A DNA stretch of 57,702 nt, from positions 1 to 57,702 of the forward strand of contig CAMEWU010000001.1 in NCBI GenBank assembly GCA_945946715.1. Reading direction: 5' to 3'. The notes under the pieces are model-generated. The model saw nothing but the letters and a program-made list of their open reading frames with translations. It made no database searches and was not told where the DNA came from. The first letter of the stretch is position 1. Each line of letters opens with the position of its first letter. The DNA is from an uncultured Clostridium sp. GTDB taxonomy: Bacteria > Bacillota > Clostridia > Lachnospirales > Lachnospiraceae. Below, in pieces: positions 26,566-34,609 of this stretch. A program made the translations under genes and the position numbers.

Positions 26566-26854
26566 CTATTGTTGGATTTCGTCTGCCCACACAAAAGCAT
26601 ATTTTGCGATAATAACTGCAATAATCTCATTGATAATGGCGGCGGCTACAATGGTTCCCTGAAGGATGGCAGAAAGACTGGCATCAATGCTGCTTAATGT
26701 AGTTGCTGCAATCCCTGTAAAAACCAGAGAAACACCGGAATGAGGGAGAAGTGTAAAACCAAGAAATTTCGTTACAGTAGCAGGTGCCTTGGTAAGCTTT
26801 CCACCAAAATAGGCACCTCCGATTTTCCTTAATGCACGGGAAAGAATATCCACT
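26566..26854 (-). pseudogene. C-terminal remnant of a Kef-type cation:proton antiporter
   Basis: About 95 codons matching only the C-terminal membrane part of cation:proton antiporters (RALRKIGGAYFGGKL, FTLLPHSGVSLVFTGIA, INEIIAVIIAKYAF). Full proteins have roughly 380-400 residues, so about three quarters is missing from the 5' side. The apparent GTG start at 26853 is inside the family's conserved region and has no ribosome site. Homology ends where a second, oppositely oriented remnant begins. Confidence 0.7.
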
Positions 26855-27007
26855 GCAGAGATGAGGAAGAGGTATGGTTATATCTATGTGGATCGAAATG
26901 ATGACGGAACCGGAACCTTGAACCGATATAAGAAAAAGTCTTTTTACTGGTATAAGCAGGTCATTGAAACCAATGGAGAAAGCCTGAGCCGAGATATAGA
27001 TAAATAA
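26855..27007 (+). pseudogene. C-terminal remnant of a GH1 6-phospho-beta-glucosidase
   Basis: About 50 codons. The frame reads EMRKRYGYIYVD, then NDDGTGTLNRYKKKSF and YWYKQVIETNGE, which is the conserved C-terminal tail of GH1 beta-glucosidases and 6-phospho-beta-glucosidases, ending at TAA 27005-27007. The first 400 or so residues are absent. It begins within a few bases of the truncated end of the antiporter remnant. A terminator follows, so the 3' end of the ancestral transcription unit survives. Confidence 0.75.
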
Positions 27008-27068
27008 ATGCCAAAAATTCCTGTGTAATAGGATTTTGGGTACCCATGTAGGGTACGTTTTTCTCCAC

Positions 27069-27110
27069 GCCCCCTTTGTTGGATAGGTTATCCGGCAGAG
27101 GGGGTTTTTA
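27069..27110 (+). terminator. Terminator left from the GH1 gene
   Basis: GCCCCCTTTG (about 27069-27078) pairs imperfectly with CAGAGGGGG, followed by TTTTT. It now follows only the GH1 remnant. Confidence 0.7.
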
Positions 27111-27144
27111 AAGTTTTCATGAGTTAAGAATCAAGGAAACTATG

Positions 27145-27173
27145 TTGACATAAATAGAATGGTGCAATACTAT
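27145..27173 (+). promoter_or_regulatory. Promoter of the aldo/keto reductase gene
   Basis: TTGACA (27145-27150), 17-bp spacer, TACTAT (27168-27173), 55 bp before the ATG. Confidence 0.65.
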
Positions 27174-27227
27174 ATATTTAATTACTGAAAAGCATTGGGG
27201 AGTTGAATAGAACGAAGGAGGCATTTT

Positions 27228-28184
27228 ATGGAATATATTAATATGCAGGGTATCCAAATTCCGCCATGTATGATTGGCACCTGGGCATGGGGCGGAGGTA
27301 TGAATGGATCCAAAATGGTATTTGGACAATCCTATGAGGAAGAACAATTGAAAAGTACCTTCCGGTGTGCCTATGATGCAGGATTTAACATGTGGGATAC
27401 GGCAGAAGTATATGGCATGGGAAATGCAGAAAAACTATTAGGTACATTTATTCAGAATACTCCGGTTATTATTTCCACTAAACATATGCCGGGAAAGAAG
27501 TTTAAGGCAGGAGCAATGGAAAGCTCCTTGACGGGGAGCTGTGAGCGATTGGGGATTGATGCACCGGATTTGTACTGGATTCATTTGCCGAATCGGGTAG
27601 AGGAAAACGTGACCGCGGCCGTTCAATTGTTAAAGGAAGGGAAAATAAAAGCGCTGGGTGTATCCAACTATTCCTTACAACAGATAGAGCAGGCAGATGC
27701 CATGCTGCAAAAGGAAGGGTTTCATCTGGCGGCTGTGCAGAATCATTTCAGTTTGCTATCCAGAGGAGCAGAGCAGCAGGCAATTATTGACTGGTGTCAG
27801 GAACGTGAAGTAGTGTATTTCTCATACATGGTTTTAGAACAGGGTGCTTTGACCGGACGGTACGATGAAAAACATCATTTTAAGACATTCTCCTTACGGG
27901 GATTGCAGTTCGGCAAGAAGAAGTTTCGTAAGATTCAGCCTCTATTGGATTATGAAAAAGAATTGGGCAAAAAGTATCAGGTGGATACATCCCAGATACC
28001 CATTGCCTGGGCAATTGCAAGGCATACAGTGCCGATTGTTGGACTGACAAAGCCACAGCATGCAGAACAGTTGAAAACAGTTTTGAATGTGAATTTAACG
28101 GAAGAGGAATTAGGTCGGTTGGAGCAATTGGCAGAGGAATCCGGTGTAGTAATTAAAGGGACGTGGGAACCGAAAGTTAAGTAA
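27228..28184 (+). CDS. Aldo/keto reductase
   Basis: 318 aa with the AKR barrel. The catalytic Asp and Tyr are in DTAEVYGMGNAEKLLG, the Lys in ISTKHMPG and the His in DLYWIHLPN, so the tetrad is complete. The C-terminal NADPH-binding signature is near PIVGLTKPQHAEQLKT. It reduces an aldehyde or ketone, substrate unknown. GAAGGAGG precedes the start. The gene is monocistronic, with promoter and terminator. Confidence 0.9.
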   Translation: MEYINMQGIQIPPCMIGTWAWGGGMNGSKMVFGQSYEEEQLKSTFRCAYDAGFNMWDTAEVYGMGNAEKLLGTFIQNTPVIISTKHMPGKKFKAGAMESSLTGSCERLGIDAPDLYWIHLPNRVEENVTAAVQLLKEGKIKALGVSNYSLQQIEQADAMLQKEGFHLAAVQNHFSLLSRGAEQQAIIDWCQEREVVYFSYMVLEQGALTGRYDEKHHFKTFSLRGLQFGKKKFRKIQPLLDYEKELGKKYQVDTSQIPIAWAIARHTVPIVGLTKPQHAEQLKTVLNVNLTEEELGRLEQLAEESGVVIKGTWEPKVK

Positions 28185-28205
28185 AATTAGGTAAATAAAG
28201 TTTTG

Positions 28206-28246
28206 AGAGAGCAATTCAAGAAAATAATTGAGTTGCTCTCTTTATT
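28206..28246 (+). terminator. Rho-independent terminator
   Basis: AGAGAGCAA...TTCAA pairs with TTGA...TTGCTCTCT (28206-28241), followed by TTTATTATT. Confidence 0.8.
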
Positions 28247-28420
28247 ATTGATTACAATATAGATGAACGCTATTTTTTTAAAAACAACATGAAAATTGTT
28301 TAAAACAAACAAAAGGGTGAAAAAGTAATCAGTAATTATTAATATTTTCAACAGGAAAAACTTATGGTATGATTAAGTAAAATTAAGTAACAAAGAATAG
28401 TAAAAAGAAAGTAAAGAATA

Positions 28421-31396
28421 ATGAAGACGAGAAGAAAGAGAAAAAATTTTCAAAGTATTGTTATTGGAATGTCTATATTGGTAATGGCATGTGGACTATG
28501 GGGAGAAGGCCAATGCTCCTATGCACAGGCATCGAGGGAAACGACAATGGTGGACCAAATCATCATTGATGATTTTGAGGATGGAACGACTAGTGGCTGG
28601 GCAACATTAACAGGTTGGGACTATGATGGGGATGTTGGTATTACGGCTGTAGAATGGAATGGAGAAAATGTATTAAAATTAGATTTGGATTATACCGGCA
28701 AGGAAGAAGTTAGTTGGAGTGAAGCAAAGATTAAAAAGGATTTTTCTTCACCATATAGAATTTCCTCGTATAATTATTTGACCGTTGATATATATTATCC
28801 GGCAGAATTAAATGTAAACAATCTGGGAATGAAATTCTTTGCTAATGATGCAATAGACAAGGATGTATCAATTGAAGAAATCGAGACACTCAGTAATGGA
28901 TGGAAGAAAGGAATAGCAGCATTGAAGTTTTCACCGTCATCGAAACCACTTGGAAATTTGATACTGGGTATAGTAGGAAAAAATACAGGTTTTGTTGGCT
29001 CTGTGTATATTGATAACATTGTTTTAGGTCAATATAATGAGACTGGTGATTATGTTGACATTACATCTGTTCCGAATGCCACAGGAACACAGGCAAACCT
29101 TACCGGAATGCCTACGGAAGTAAAGTTGGCCGATGATTCAGCAACAGCAGAAACAATAAGATTGTATAGTTATTTGACTGCTCTTTCTGCGAATGATCAG
29201 GTGTTGTTTGGGCATGAAAATGATTATAACAAGAAGGTTTCTCAGACCGCATCCGAAGGTGATGTGAAGGAACTGACAGGAAGCTTAAGTGGTATATATG
29301 GTATTGATACCTTATCCATTTCAGGAGCTGAGCTTGGATTAACTGACTCAGAAGAGGCGATGAATACAGCAGTAGCGAACAGTCTGGCAGCAGCAAATCA
29401 GGGTTCTATTATAACCTTATCTGCACATATGCCGAATTTTACGAGTAATAAGATTACCGAGAATTCGGACGGTACATATAATTTTACTGCTTGTGATTTT
29501 GCTGAGTCGAAGGATTTAAACAACAACTGTGCAGAACAGATATTGCCTGGCGGAGCATATAATGCACAGTTCAATTCATATTTGGATATGATTGCAGAAT
29601 ATGCATTAAGATTACAGGATGAAGATGTACCAATTCTATTCCGACCATTTCATGAGAATAATGGCGGATGGTTCTGGTGGGGCTCCGGTACCGGTGTGGA
29701 AACTTACAAGAGTATTTATCGATATACAGAAGAATACTTAGGAGAAAAGGGAGTACATAATATGTTGTATGTATACTCTCCAAATGGACCTTTTACCAGT
29801 GAAAGTAAATATCTGGAACGGTATCCCGGAGATGAATATGTAGATATCTTAGCCTTTGATTATTATGACGATTATAATACTTATCCGGCAACTTCTGATG
29901 GAAGCTTTTACGATAGCTTAAAAACGTCCTGTCAGGTAGTATCTGGAATTGCTGTTCAAAAAGGAAAGCTGGCAGCTATTTCGGAAACCGGTGTCAGAGT
30001 CATGAAAAAGGATGGTTCTGATAATGAAGGACTGTTAATGACCGGAAATCCTGTGGCACAGAGTATAACCGGGAAAAACTGGTATCAGGAAGTAAGTGAA
30101 ATCGCAAATGAAGCTGGAATGCCTTATTATCTGGTATGGGCTAATTTTGGTGATACTAATTTCTATGTACCATATAAATACAACCATACTACGGGACAAG
30201 AAATGGTTAACGAATTCATAGACTTCTATAATTCGGATACATCCATATTTGCAGATGGAACTAATTTTTACTATGATTCTACATCCGTTACGGCAACATC
30301 TTATACCAATGCTTATGGATATATGATTGCACCATTTGACGGAGCAGTTATTAAAGATGCTACAGTATTGAGTGGAAGTGTTAAAAACGGAACTGATGTA
30401 AATTTCGTAATTACCAATCCGGATACCGGAAAGACATTACCATTGCCGGGTGTAATGCAATCAGAAACAAACGACACGACTACAATTTCGAATCAATATA
30501 CAGCAGAATTAAGCAAAGCACAGTTGGAAGAGCTTGGTAAGACAGACTCAGCAACCATTGAATTGAGATCAGGAGATACTTCGATTGCTATTTTGAGAAA
30601 TGTCAGCCTTGGAAAGGACAAGGATAAGGCACCGGCAAACATCATTGATAATTTTGAATTCTATGCAGGAAGTGAAAGCTTGTTACAAAGTACACATACT
30701 GAGAATTCTGCAGGCGGGTGTACTTCTGAATTCCTGTTGGATACTGAGAATAAATCTGACGGCAATTATGGCGGTGGATTCCATTATCAATTGGAAACTA
30801 CTGGAAGCGAGGTGTGGACTGGTCAGATTCTGGCATTAGAAAATCAGGATTACTCTGCATATAACGCTATCGAGATGTGGGTGAAACCGGATGGAAAGGC
30901 TCAGAAGTTTGTAGTACAGTTTACAGATGCGTCCGGTGAAGAATTCGAAGTGTATCTGACGAATTTCGTAAAGGGGACAGAGGCACAATATGTAATCATT
31001 CCATTCTCCTCTTTTGTAGGGAAGCAGGGAGGAACATTGGATACATCTAGATTAACAAAGTTTGCTGTATGGTGTAATTCAATTATTCCAGAGAATCATA
31101 CCGGAACATGGAAAGTAGATTCTACAATCTATATGGATGGAATCCAAGGAATAGAAGTGTCGGAAGAAACATTGAGTCAGGTGGATGAAGACGGATTGAT
31201 TTTTAGCGATACTTCATTTGCGAATCAAGAGGGTACGGCATCAACAACGGATTCTTCCGATGATGGTACCTCGACTCAAAATAATTCTAAGATTGTAGGT
31301 AAAGTTTTACTTTGTCTCGCTATTGTAATTGTAGTAGCGACTATAATATTTGGCATCATAGGTTTGAAAAGAAAAAATAATCAAAAGAAGAAATAA
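28421..31396 (+). CDS. Membrane-anchored GH26 beta-mannanase with flanking mannan-binding modules
   Basis: 991 aa. Signal peptide (about 1-37), then a CBM27-like module (about 46-205, beginning IIDDFEDGTTSGW), a GH26 catalytic barrel (about 235-600), a small beta-sandwich (about 625-725), a second module resembling CBM23 (about 740-900), and a C-terminal helix with basic tail (about 960-991). Acid/base is Glu412 in RPFHENNGGWFWWG, nucleophile Glu522 in AISETGV. It should hydrolyse beta-1,4-mannan at the cell surface. There is no sorting signal, only a transmembrane anchor. The gene is alone, without transporter or phosphorylase genes of a mannan locus. RBS is weak (AAAGTAAAG). Confidence 0.88.
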   Translation: MKTRRKRKNFQSIVIGMSILVMACGLWGEGQCSYAQASRETTMVDQIIIDDFEDGTTSGWATLTGWDYDGDVGITAVEWNGENVLKLDLDYTGKEEVSWSEAKIKKDFSSPYRISSYNYLTVDIYYPAELNVNNLGMKFFANDAIDKDVSIEEIETLSNGWKKGIAALKFSPSSKPLGNLILGIVGKNTGFVGSVYIDNIVLGQYNETGDYVDITSVPNATGTQANLTGMPTEVKLADDSATAETIRLYSYLTALSANDQVLFGHENDYNKKVSQTASEGDVKELTGSLSGIYGIDTLSISGAELGLTDSEEAMNTAVANSLAAANQGSIITLSAHMPNFTSNKITENSDGTYNFTACDFAESKDLNNNCAEQILPGGAYNAQFNSYLDMIAEYALRLQDEDVPILFRPFHENNGGWFWWGSGTGVETYKSIYRYTEEYLGEKGVHNMLYVYSPNGPFTSESKYLERYPGDEYVDILAFDYYDDYNTYPATSDGSFYDSLKTSCQVVSGIAVQKGKLAAISETGVRVMKKDGSDNEGLLMTGNPVAQSITGKNWYQEVSEIANEAGMPYYLVWANFGDTNFYVPYKYNHTTGQEMVNEFIDFYNSDTSIFADGTNFYYDSTSVTATSYTNAYGYMIAPFDGAVIKDATVLSGSVKNGTDVNFVITNPDTGKTLPLPGVMQSETNDTTTISNQYTAELSKAQLEELGKTDSATIELRSGDTSIAILRNVSLGKDKDKAPANIIDNFEFYAGSESLLQSTHTENSAGGCTSEFLLDTENKSDGNYGGGFHYQLETTGSEVWTGQILALENQDYSAYNAIEMWVKPDGKAQKFVVQFTDASGEEFEVYLTNFVKGTEAQYVIIPFSSFVGKQGGTLDTSRLTKFAVWCNSIIPENHTGTWKVDSTIYMDGIQGIEVSEETLSQVDEDGLIFSDTSFANQEGTASTTDSSDDGTSTQNNSKIVGKVLLCLAIVIVVATIIFGIIGLKRKNNQKKK

Positions 31397-31417
31397 CCAT
31401 TAAAATGTGTGTGTGTG

Positions 31418-31450
31418 TGAAAAGGCAGTCTGGCAGCAGGCTGTCTTTTC
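31418..31450 (+). terminator. Terminator of the mannanase gene
   Basis: AAAAGGCAGTCTG pairs with CAGGCTGTCTTTT around GCAG with G-U pairs. A short TGTGTGTGTGTG tract precedes it. Confidence 0.65.
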
Positions 31451-31510
31451 TAATGCATTAGCACGCTTCCTATGATATAATAGTTGTAATGTAATACGGA
31501 GGTGATAGAT

Positions 31511-31894
31511 ATGGGATTTGCAATTTTTTTATTAATATGTAATCTGTTAATTCCTATCATTATGTTGGGGATCGGTCTGATGTTTGAAAAGACATCGCCG
31601 GGAAAAATCAATCATTTCTACGGATACCGAACCAAAATGTCCATGTTAAATCAAGACACATGGACGTTTGCACATTCTTATTGTGGACGGTTATGGAAGA
31701 AAATCGGAATCATCATGCTTCCATTATCCATACTTGCCAGCCTTCCTATGTTCTGGATGAAGAGTGATGATGGACAGGGAATCCTTACATGTGTGATTGA
31801 AGGTCTTCAGATTGTAATCCTACTGGTATCCATTTATCCGGTGGAACGGGCATTAAAGCAGAATTTTGATGAAAAAGGTAATCGAAAATCATAA
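31511..31894 (+). CDS. SdpI-family membrane protein
   Basis: 127 aa from ATG 31511, with GGAGGTGAT upstream. Three hydrophobic segments (about 2-24, 60-82, 92-112) and the family pattern YGYRTKMSMLNQDTW followed by AHSYCGRLWKKIG are characteristic of SdpI, whose Bacillus member gives immunity to the SdpC toxin. No toxin gene is beside it, so immunity is only one possibility. It is convergent with the next gene with a 5-bp gap. Confidence 0.8.
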   Translation: MGFAIFLLICNLLIPIIMLGIGLMFEKTSPGKINHFYGYRTKMSMLNQDTWTFAHSYCGRLWKKIGIIMLPLSILASLPMFWMKSDDGQGILTCVIEGLQIVILLVSIYPVERALKQNFDEKGNRKS

Positions 31895-31899
31895 ATCTG

Positions 31900-32583
31900 T
31901 TATAACAATTCCCTTATCTGGTTTAAGTTCTGAATCGTGTAGTGGATAGGAAGGTTATCGATGTTTTCTTTGCCTTCCGGATTGTACCAGCAACACTGTA
32001 TTCCGACATGGACACCGCCCAGCATATCGCTGGAGAGAGAATCACCAACAATCAAAATTTCGTCTTTGGTATAGGTTCCAATGTGTTGCAATACATAGTC
32101 AAAAAATTCCCTGGCAGGTTTTTCATAGCCAATTTCATCGGATATAAATACACCATCTATCAGCGGAAGCAGGTTTGAACGTTCCAGCTTCCGCTTTTGT
32201 GCGACTAGGGCACCGTTGGTTACGATATATTGCTTAACACTTCCCTGAAGGGATTGAATTAATTCATATGCATGATCCAGAAAACAGATGGTATCTCCCA
32301 GACGTAGCTGATACTCCCTGTTAAAATCTGCGGCAATAGAGGCGTCCAGATGATAGGAGGATAAGAACTCCTCAAACCGTTGAACTAAAAGACGGGACTT
32401 GGTAATCTCACCAAGTTCCAAACGCTTCCAGTAATTATCATTCAAAGCAGAATATTCCAGAATCATTTCATCGGTACATTCTCCCAAATGAAACTTCTCA
32501 AAGCATTTCCGTATGGCATTGCGTTCCGCTGCTTTGAAATCTAAAATTGTTCCGTCCATATCCCATAGAATAACTTTTATCAT
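31900..32583 (-). CDS. HAD-family nucleotidase (YjjG-like)
   Basis: 227 aa from ATG 32583 (MIKVILWDMDGTILDF) with GAGGG upstream; the longer frame to 32682 overlaps the next gene and is not favoured. Motif I DMDGTILDF, motif II IVTNGA, motif III Lys in GYEKPAREFFDY and motif IV GDSLSSDMLGG. It fits the YjjG group that dephosphorylates non-canonical pyrimidine nucleotides. Substrate assignment is by family resemblance only. Confidence 0.85.
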   Translation of the reverse strand: MIKVILWDMDGTILDFKAAERNAIRKCFEKFHLGECTDEMILEYSALNDNYWKRLELGEITKSRLLVQRFEEFLSSYHLDASIAADFNREYQLRLGDTICFLDHAYELIQSLQGSVKQYIVTNGALVAQKRKLERSNLLPLIDGVFISDEIGYEKPAREFFDYVLQHIGTYTKDEILIVGDSLSSDMLGGVHVGIQCCWYNPEGKENIDNLPIHYTIQNLNQIRELL

Positions 32584-32668
32584 ATAACCCTCTGTTTCTA
32601 AAACCATTTTATCCCTTAAAATAATATCTCTTAAATATGAAAAGATTTCGTTTATTCTATCAATGGTA

Positions 32669-33808
32669 TTAAGGTTTGTCAATGAGAAACCGGTCTGCCA
32701 GTAACAGCCAGTTTGCCCGGAAAAGACGCATAATCTGCCAGTACCCCATACCGTGTAACTGATACTCTTTTACCAGATTGAATTTTGCCTGCATACTGCG
32801 GACATCCTCAAACCATACTTCGTGGGCAATTCCGTTATTGGTATAAGTAAAGAAGGGAGACATGGCAGTTTCGTCAAATTGTATCTCGGCTCCATTGTTA
32901 GCGGCAATGGTAATAGCTTCAACATTCCCGATGGTAGTAGCTCTGGTCACTCCTTTTTCATAAGGTAAAGGCCAGTCATATCCATAATTGGGAATCCCCA
33001 GATTAATTTTTTCGTTGGGAATACGGGTAAGGGCATATTCTACTACCTGTCGGACGTTATTAATAGGAGCGACTGCCATTGGCTGGCTATAGGTATATCC
33101 CCATTCATAAGTCATTAATAAGACTTCGTCAGCGGCTTCCCCTAATAAAGCATAATCCTTCCCTTCATATAGCAGTCCGGGCTGGTCGTCACTGGTCTTG
33201 GGTGCCAGAGCAACGGTAACCGGATATCCAAGTTGATTGATTGCAGAGCGGACATCACGGACAAAGTCAGCAAATACAATCCTGTCCTGTGGCAGAATAT
33301 ATTCAAAATCAATGTCTACACCCTGAAATCCTTTTTCTAATACCGTAGATGTCAGATTCTCAATTAACGTTCTTTTCGTAACAGGATGATTGATGACTGC
33401 AGAAATCAGACTGTTATTAAAACGTCCGCTGGCATCAAAGGGGGTTAATGTCAGAAAGGGCGCGGTGCCATTAATCAAGGCGGCTTGAATCATGTAAGAA
33501 TCATCCACCATCGGTGGAATTAATTCACCTTCCATGGAAAATCCATAAGAAAAGACGGATAATCTGGATAAATATGGAAGGGTTTGGTTCAGAACCCATT
33601 GATTGATAAAGGGATAGGCATACCCATTTGTAACCACAAAACGGGAAGGCTGTATTGTGGAAGGAGTGGATAACAGTAATGCCTGCCCTATAACCAACGT
33701 GTATGGATAAATTAATTGGTTATTGTAAATGATAGTGTCTGCCCCAATCTGATAAGTGGCAGCTATGGAATTGACGGTGTCACCGGAAGCTACAATGTGG
33801 ATAGTCAT
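32669..33808 (-). CDS. LysM-GH18 peptidoglycan hydrolase (SleL/YaaH-like)
   Basis: About 379 aa from ATG 33808, which gives the canonical family start MTIHIVASGDTVNSIAATYQ; in-frame ATGs at 33838 and 33865 are alternatives and none has a clear ribosome site. One LysM domain (about 2-48) is followed by a GH18 barrel with GVDIDFEYI carrying the catalytic Glu. Bacillus relatives are spore-cortex N-acetylglucosaminidases. No signal peptide is seen, as in the spore enzymes. This hints at sporulation ability, but no other spore gene is in the window. Confidence 0.85.
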   Translation of the reverse strand: MTIHIVASGDTVNSIAATYQIGADTIIYNNQLIYPYTLVIGQALLLSTPSTIQPSRFVVTNGYAYPFINQWVLNQTLPYLSRLSVFSYGFSMEGELIPPMVDDSYMIQAALINGTAPFLTLTPFDASGRFNNSLISAVINHPVTKRTLIENLTSTVLEKGFQGVDIDFEYILPQDRIVFADFVRDVRSAINQLGYPVTVALAPKTSDDQPGLLYEGKDYALLGEAADEVLLMTYEWGYTYSQPMAVAPINNVRQVVEYALTRIPNEKINLGIPNYGYDWPLPYEKGVTRATTIGNVEAITIAANNGAEIQFDETAMSPFFTYTNNGIAHEVWFEDVRSMQAKFNLVKEYQLHGMGYWQIMRLFRANWLLLADRFLIDKP

Positions 33809-33858
33809 AAAAGGGTCCGTTTCGCAGGTCTTATTCATTAGTATATGATAAAAATCTC

Positions 33859-33887
33859 TTAACATTCAATTTTGACGGGGGTATACT
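33859..33887 (+). promoter_or_regulatory. Promoter of the T-box transcript
   Basis: TTAACA (33859-33864), 17-bp spacer, TATACT (33882-33887). Start of the leader is expected near 33894. Confidence 0.7.
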
Positions 33888-33893
33888 AGCAAC

Positions 33894-34163
33894 CAGAAAA
33901 AGGAAAATAAACCGATGAGCAAGAGGAGTAGGCAGGCATGAAGCACCCAGAGAGCCGTAGGTGGTGAGATTACGGCAGTGGATAACCTGGTGAATGGGCT
34001 TGCGAGGGTGGCTTGAAATCATGTAAAGCATGAGAGTAGATGTCAACGGGGTTCCTGCCGTTATCAGAAGGAGACATATGGAAGTATGTTCAGAGTGGGT
34101 ATAGATATACCAATTTGGGTGGTACCGCAGAAGTGTAAGCTTTTGTCCCTTAGTAGGGACAAA
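33894..34163 (+). ncRNA. T-box leader riboswitch, tryptophan specifier
   Basis: The T-box sequence GGGTGGTACCGC is at about 34117-34128. Stem I features are visible upstream: AGAGAGCCG with GGTGGTGAG, then GTGAATGGGCTTGCGAG, in which TGG (33995-33997) sits in the specifier position, so it should read uncharged tRNA-Trp. A terminator hairpin TTTGTCCCT-TAGT-AGGGACAAA ends the leader (about 34142-34163), but the T run expected after it is missing. What follows is a trpD fragment. A working leader would normally precede trpE. Confidence 0.85.
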
Positions 34164-34257
34164 TACCTTTAATATCTCCACAGCATCATCCATTGTAGTA
34201 TCTGCTTATGGCATTCCGGTAGCCAAGCATGGGAACCGAAGTGTGTCCAGCAAATGT
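34156..34257 (+). pseudogene. trpD: Internal fragment of trpD (anthranilate phosphoribosyltransferase)
   Basis: About 34 codons read GTNTFNISTASSIVVSAYG, then IPVAKHGNRSVSSKCG. This is the highly conserved PRPP-binding core of TrpD (E. coli has NISTASAFVAAACG and KHGNRSVSSKSG at the same place). There is no start, and nothing of trpE, of the trpD N terminus or of its remaining 230 residues. It begins inside the last bases of the T-box terminator and runs in frame into the Cys-rich frame that follows. Confidence 0.85.
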
Positions 34258-34452
34258 GGTGATTATGGAAAAATCTACTGTGATGCCAATGGAAATAGCA
34301 CCGTTCACGAAGGCACTTGTGATTTCCCAAACTGCATGGGTTCTCATGTATATGCATGTACGACATGTGGAGGAGGAACAACTCCGGTTACCTGTGCAAG
34401 CTGCAATGGAAGTGGAAAGTGTAAGGTTTGTGGCGGAAGCGGAACACAGTAA
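34243..34452 (+). CDS. Cys-rich zinc-ribbon-like small protein or 3' gene fragment
   Basis: The frame is open through the trpD fragment to TAA 34450-34452. The nearest possible start is GTG 34243 with no ribosome site, giving 69 aa. The C-terminal half has repeated paired Cys: CTTCGGG, CASCNGSGKCKVCGGSG, resembling DnaJ-type or rubredoxin-like zinc knuckles. It may be the tail of a larger gene joined to trpD by deletion. If expressed it would be controlled by the tryptophan T-box. Uncertain whether it makes protein. Confidence 0.4.
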   Translation: MSSKCGDYGKIYCDANGNSTVHEGTCDFPNCMGSHVYACTTCGGGTTPVTCASCNGSGKCKVCGGSGTQ

Positions 34453-34470
34453 CAGAAAGAAAATCAGATG

Positions 34471-34527
34471 AATTACCGACTAAGTCATTGCCAATAATGG
34501 TAATGACTTAGTCGGTAATTGTTTTTT
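34471..34527 (+). terminator. Strong terminator, perfect 19-bp stem
   Basis: AATTACCGACTAAGTCATT (34471-34489) pairs perfectly with 34502-34520, extended by further pairs inward, then TTGTTTTTT. Confidence 0.9.
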
Positions 34528-34609
34528 AAAAATCTCTTATATATAATGATTCTTGTGTGAAAACGAATGAGAGTTATTTATGAATATTAGTTATAGGAGT
34601 AAGGAAAGT

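Noticed and set aside
26566..26853. Intact small membrane protein gene
   Set aside because: Its whole length matches only the end of antiporters, the GTG start lacks a ribosome site, and the 5' side is abruptly cut.
34027..34050. Met or Val specifier codon for the T-box within GTAGATGTCAACGG
   Set aside because: The GTGAA-TGG-GCTTGCGAG segment fits the specifier context better, and TGG agrees with the adjacent trpD fragment.
34229..34471. 80-aa plus-strand frame overlapping the Cys-rich frame
   Set aside because: It is an alternative reading of the same DNA; the other frame holds the clear TrpD match and regular Cys spacing.
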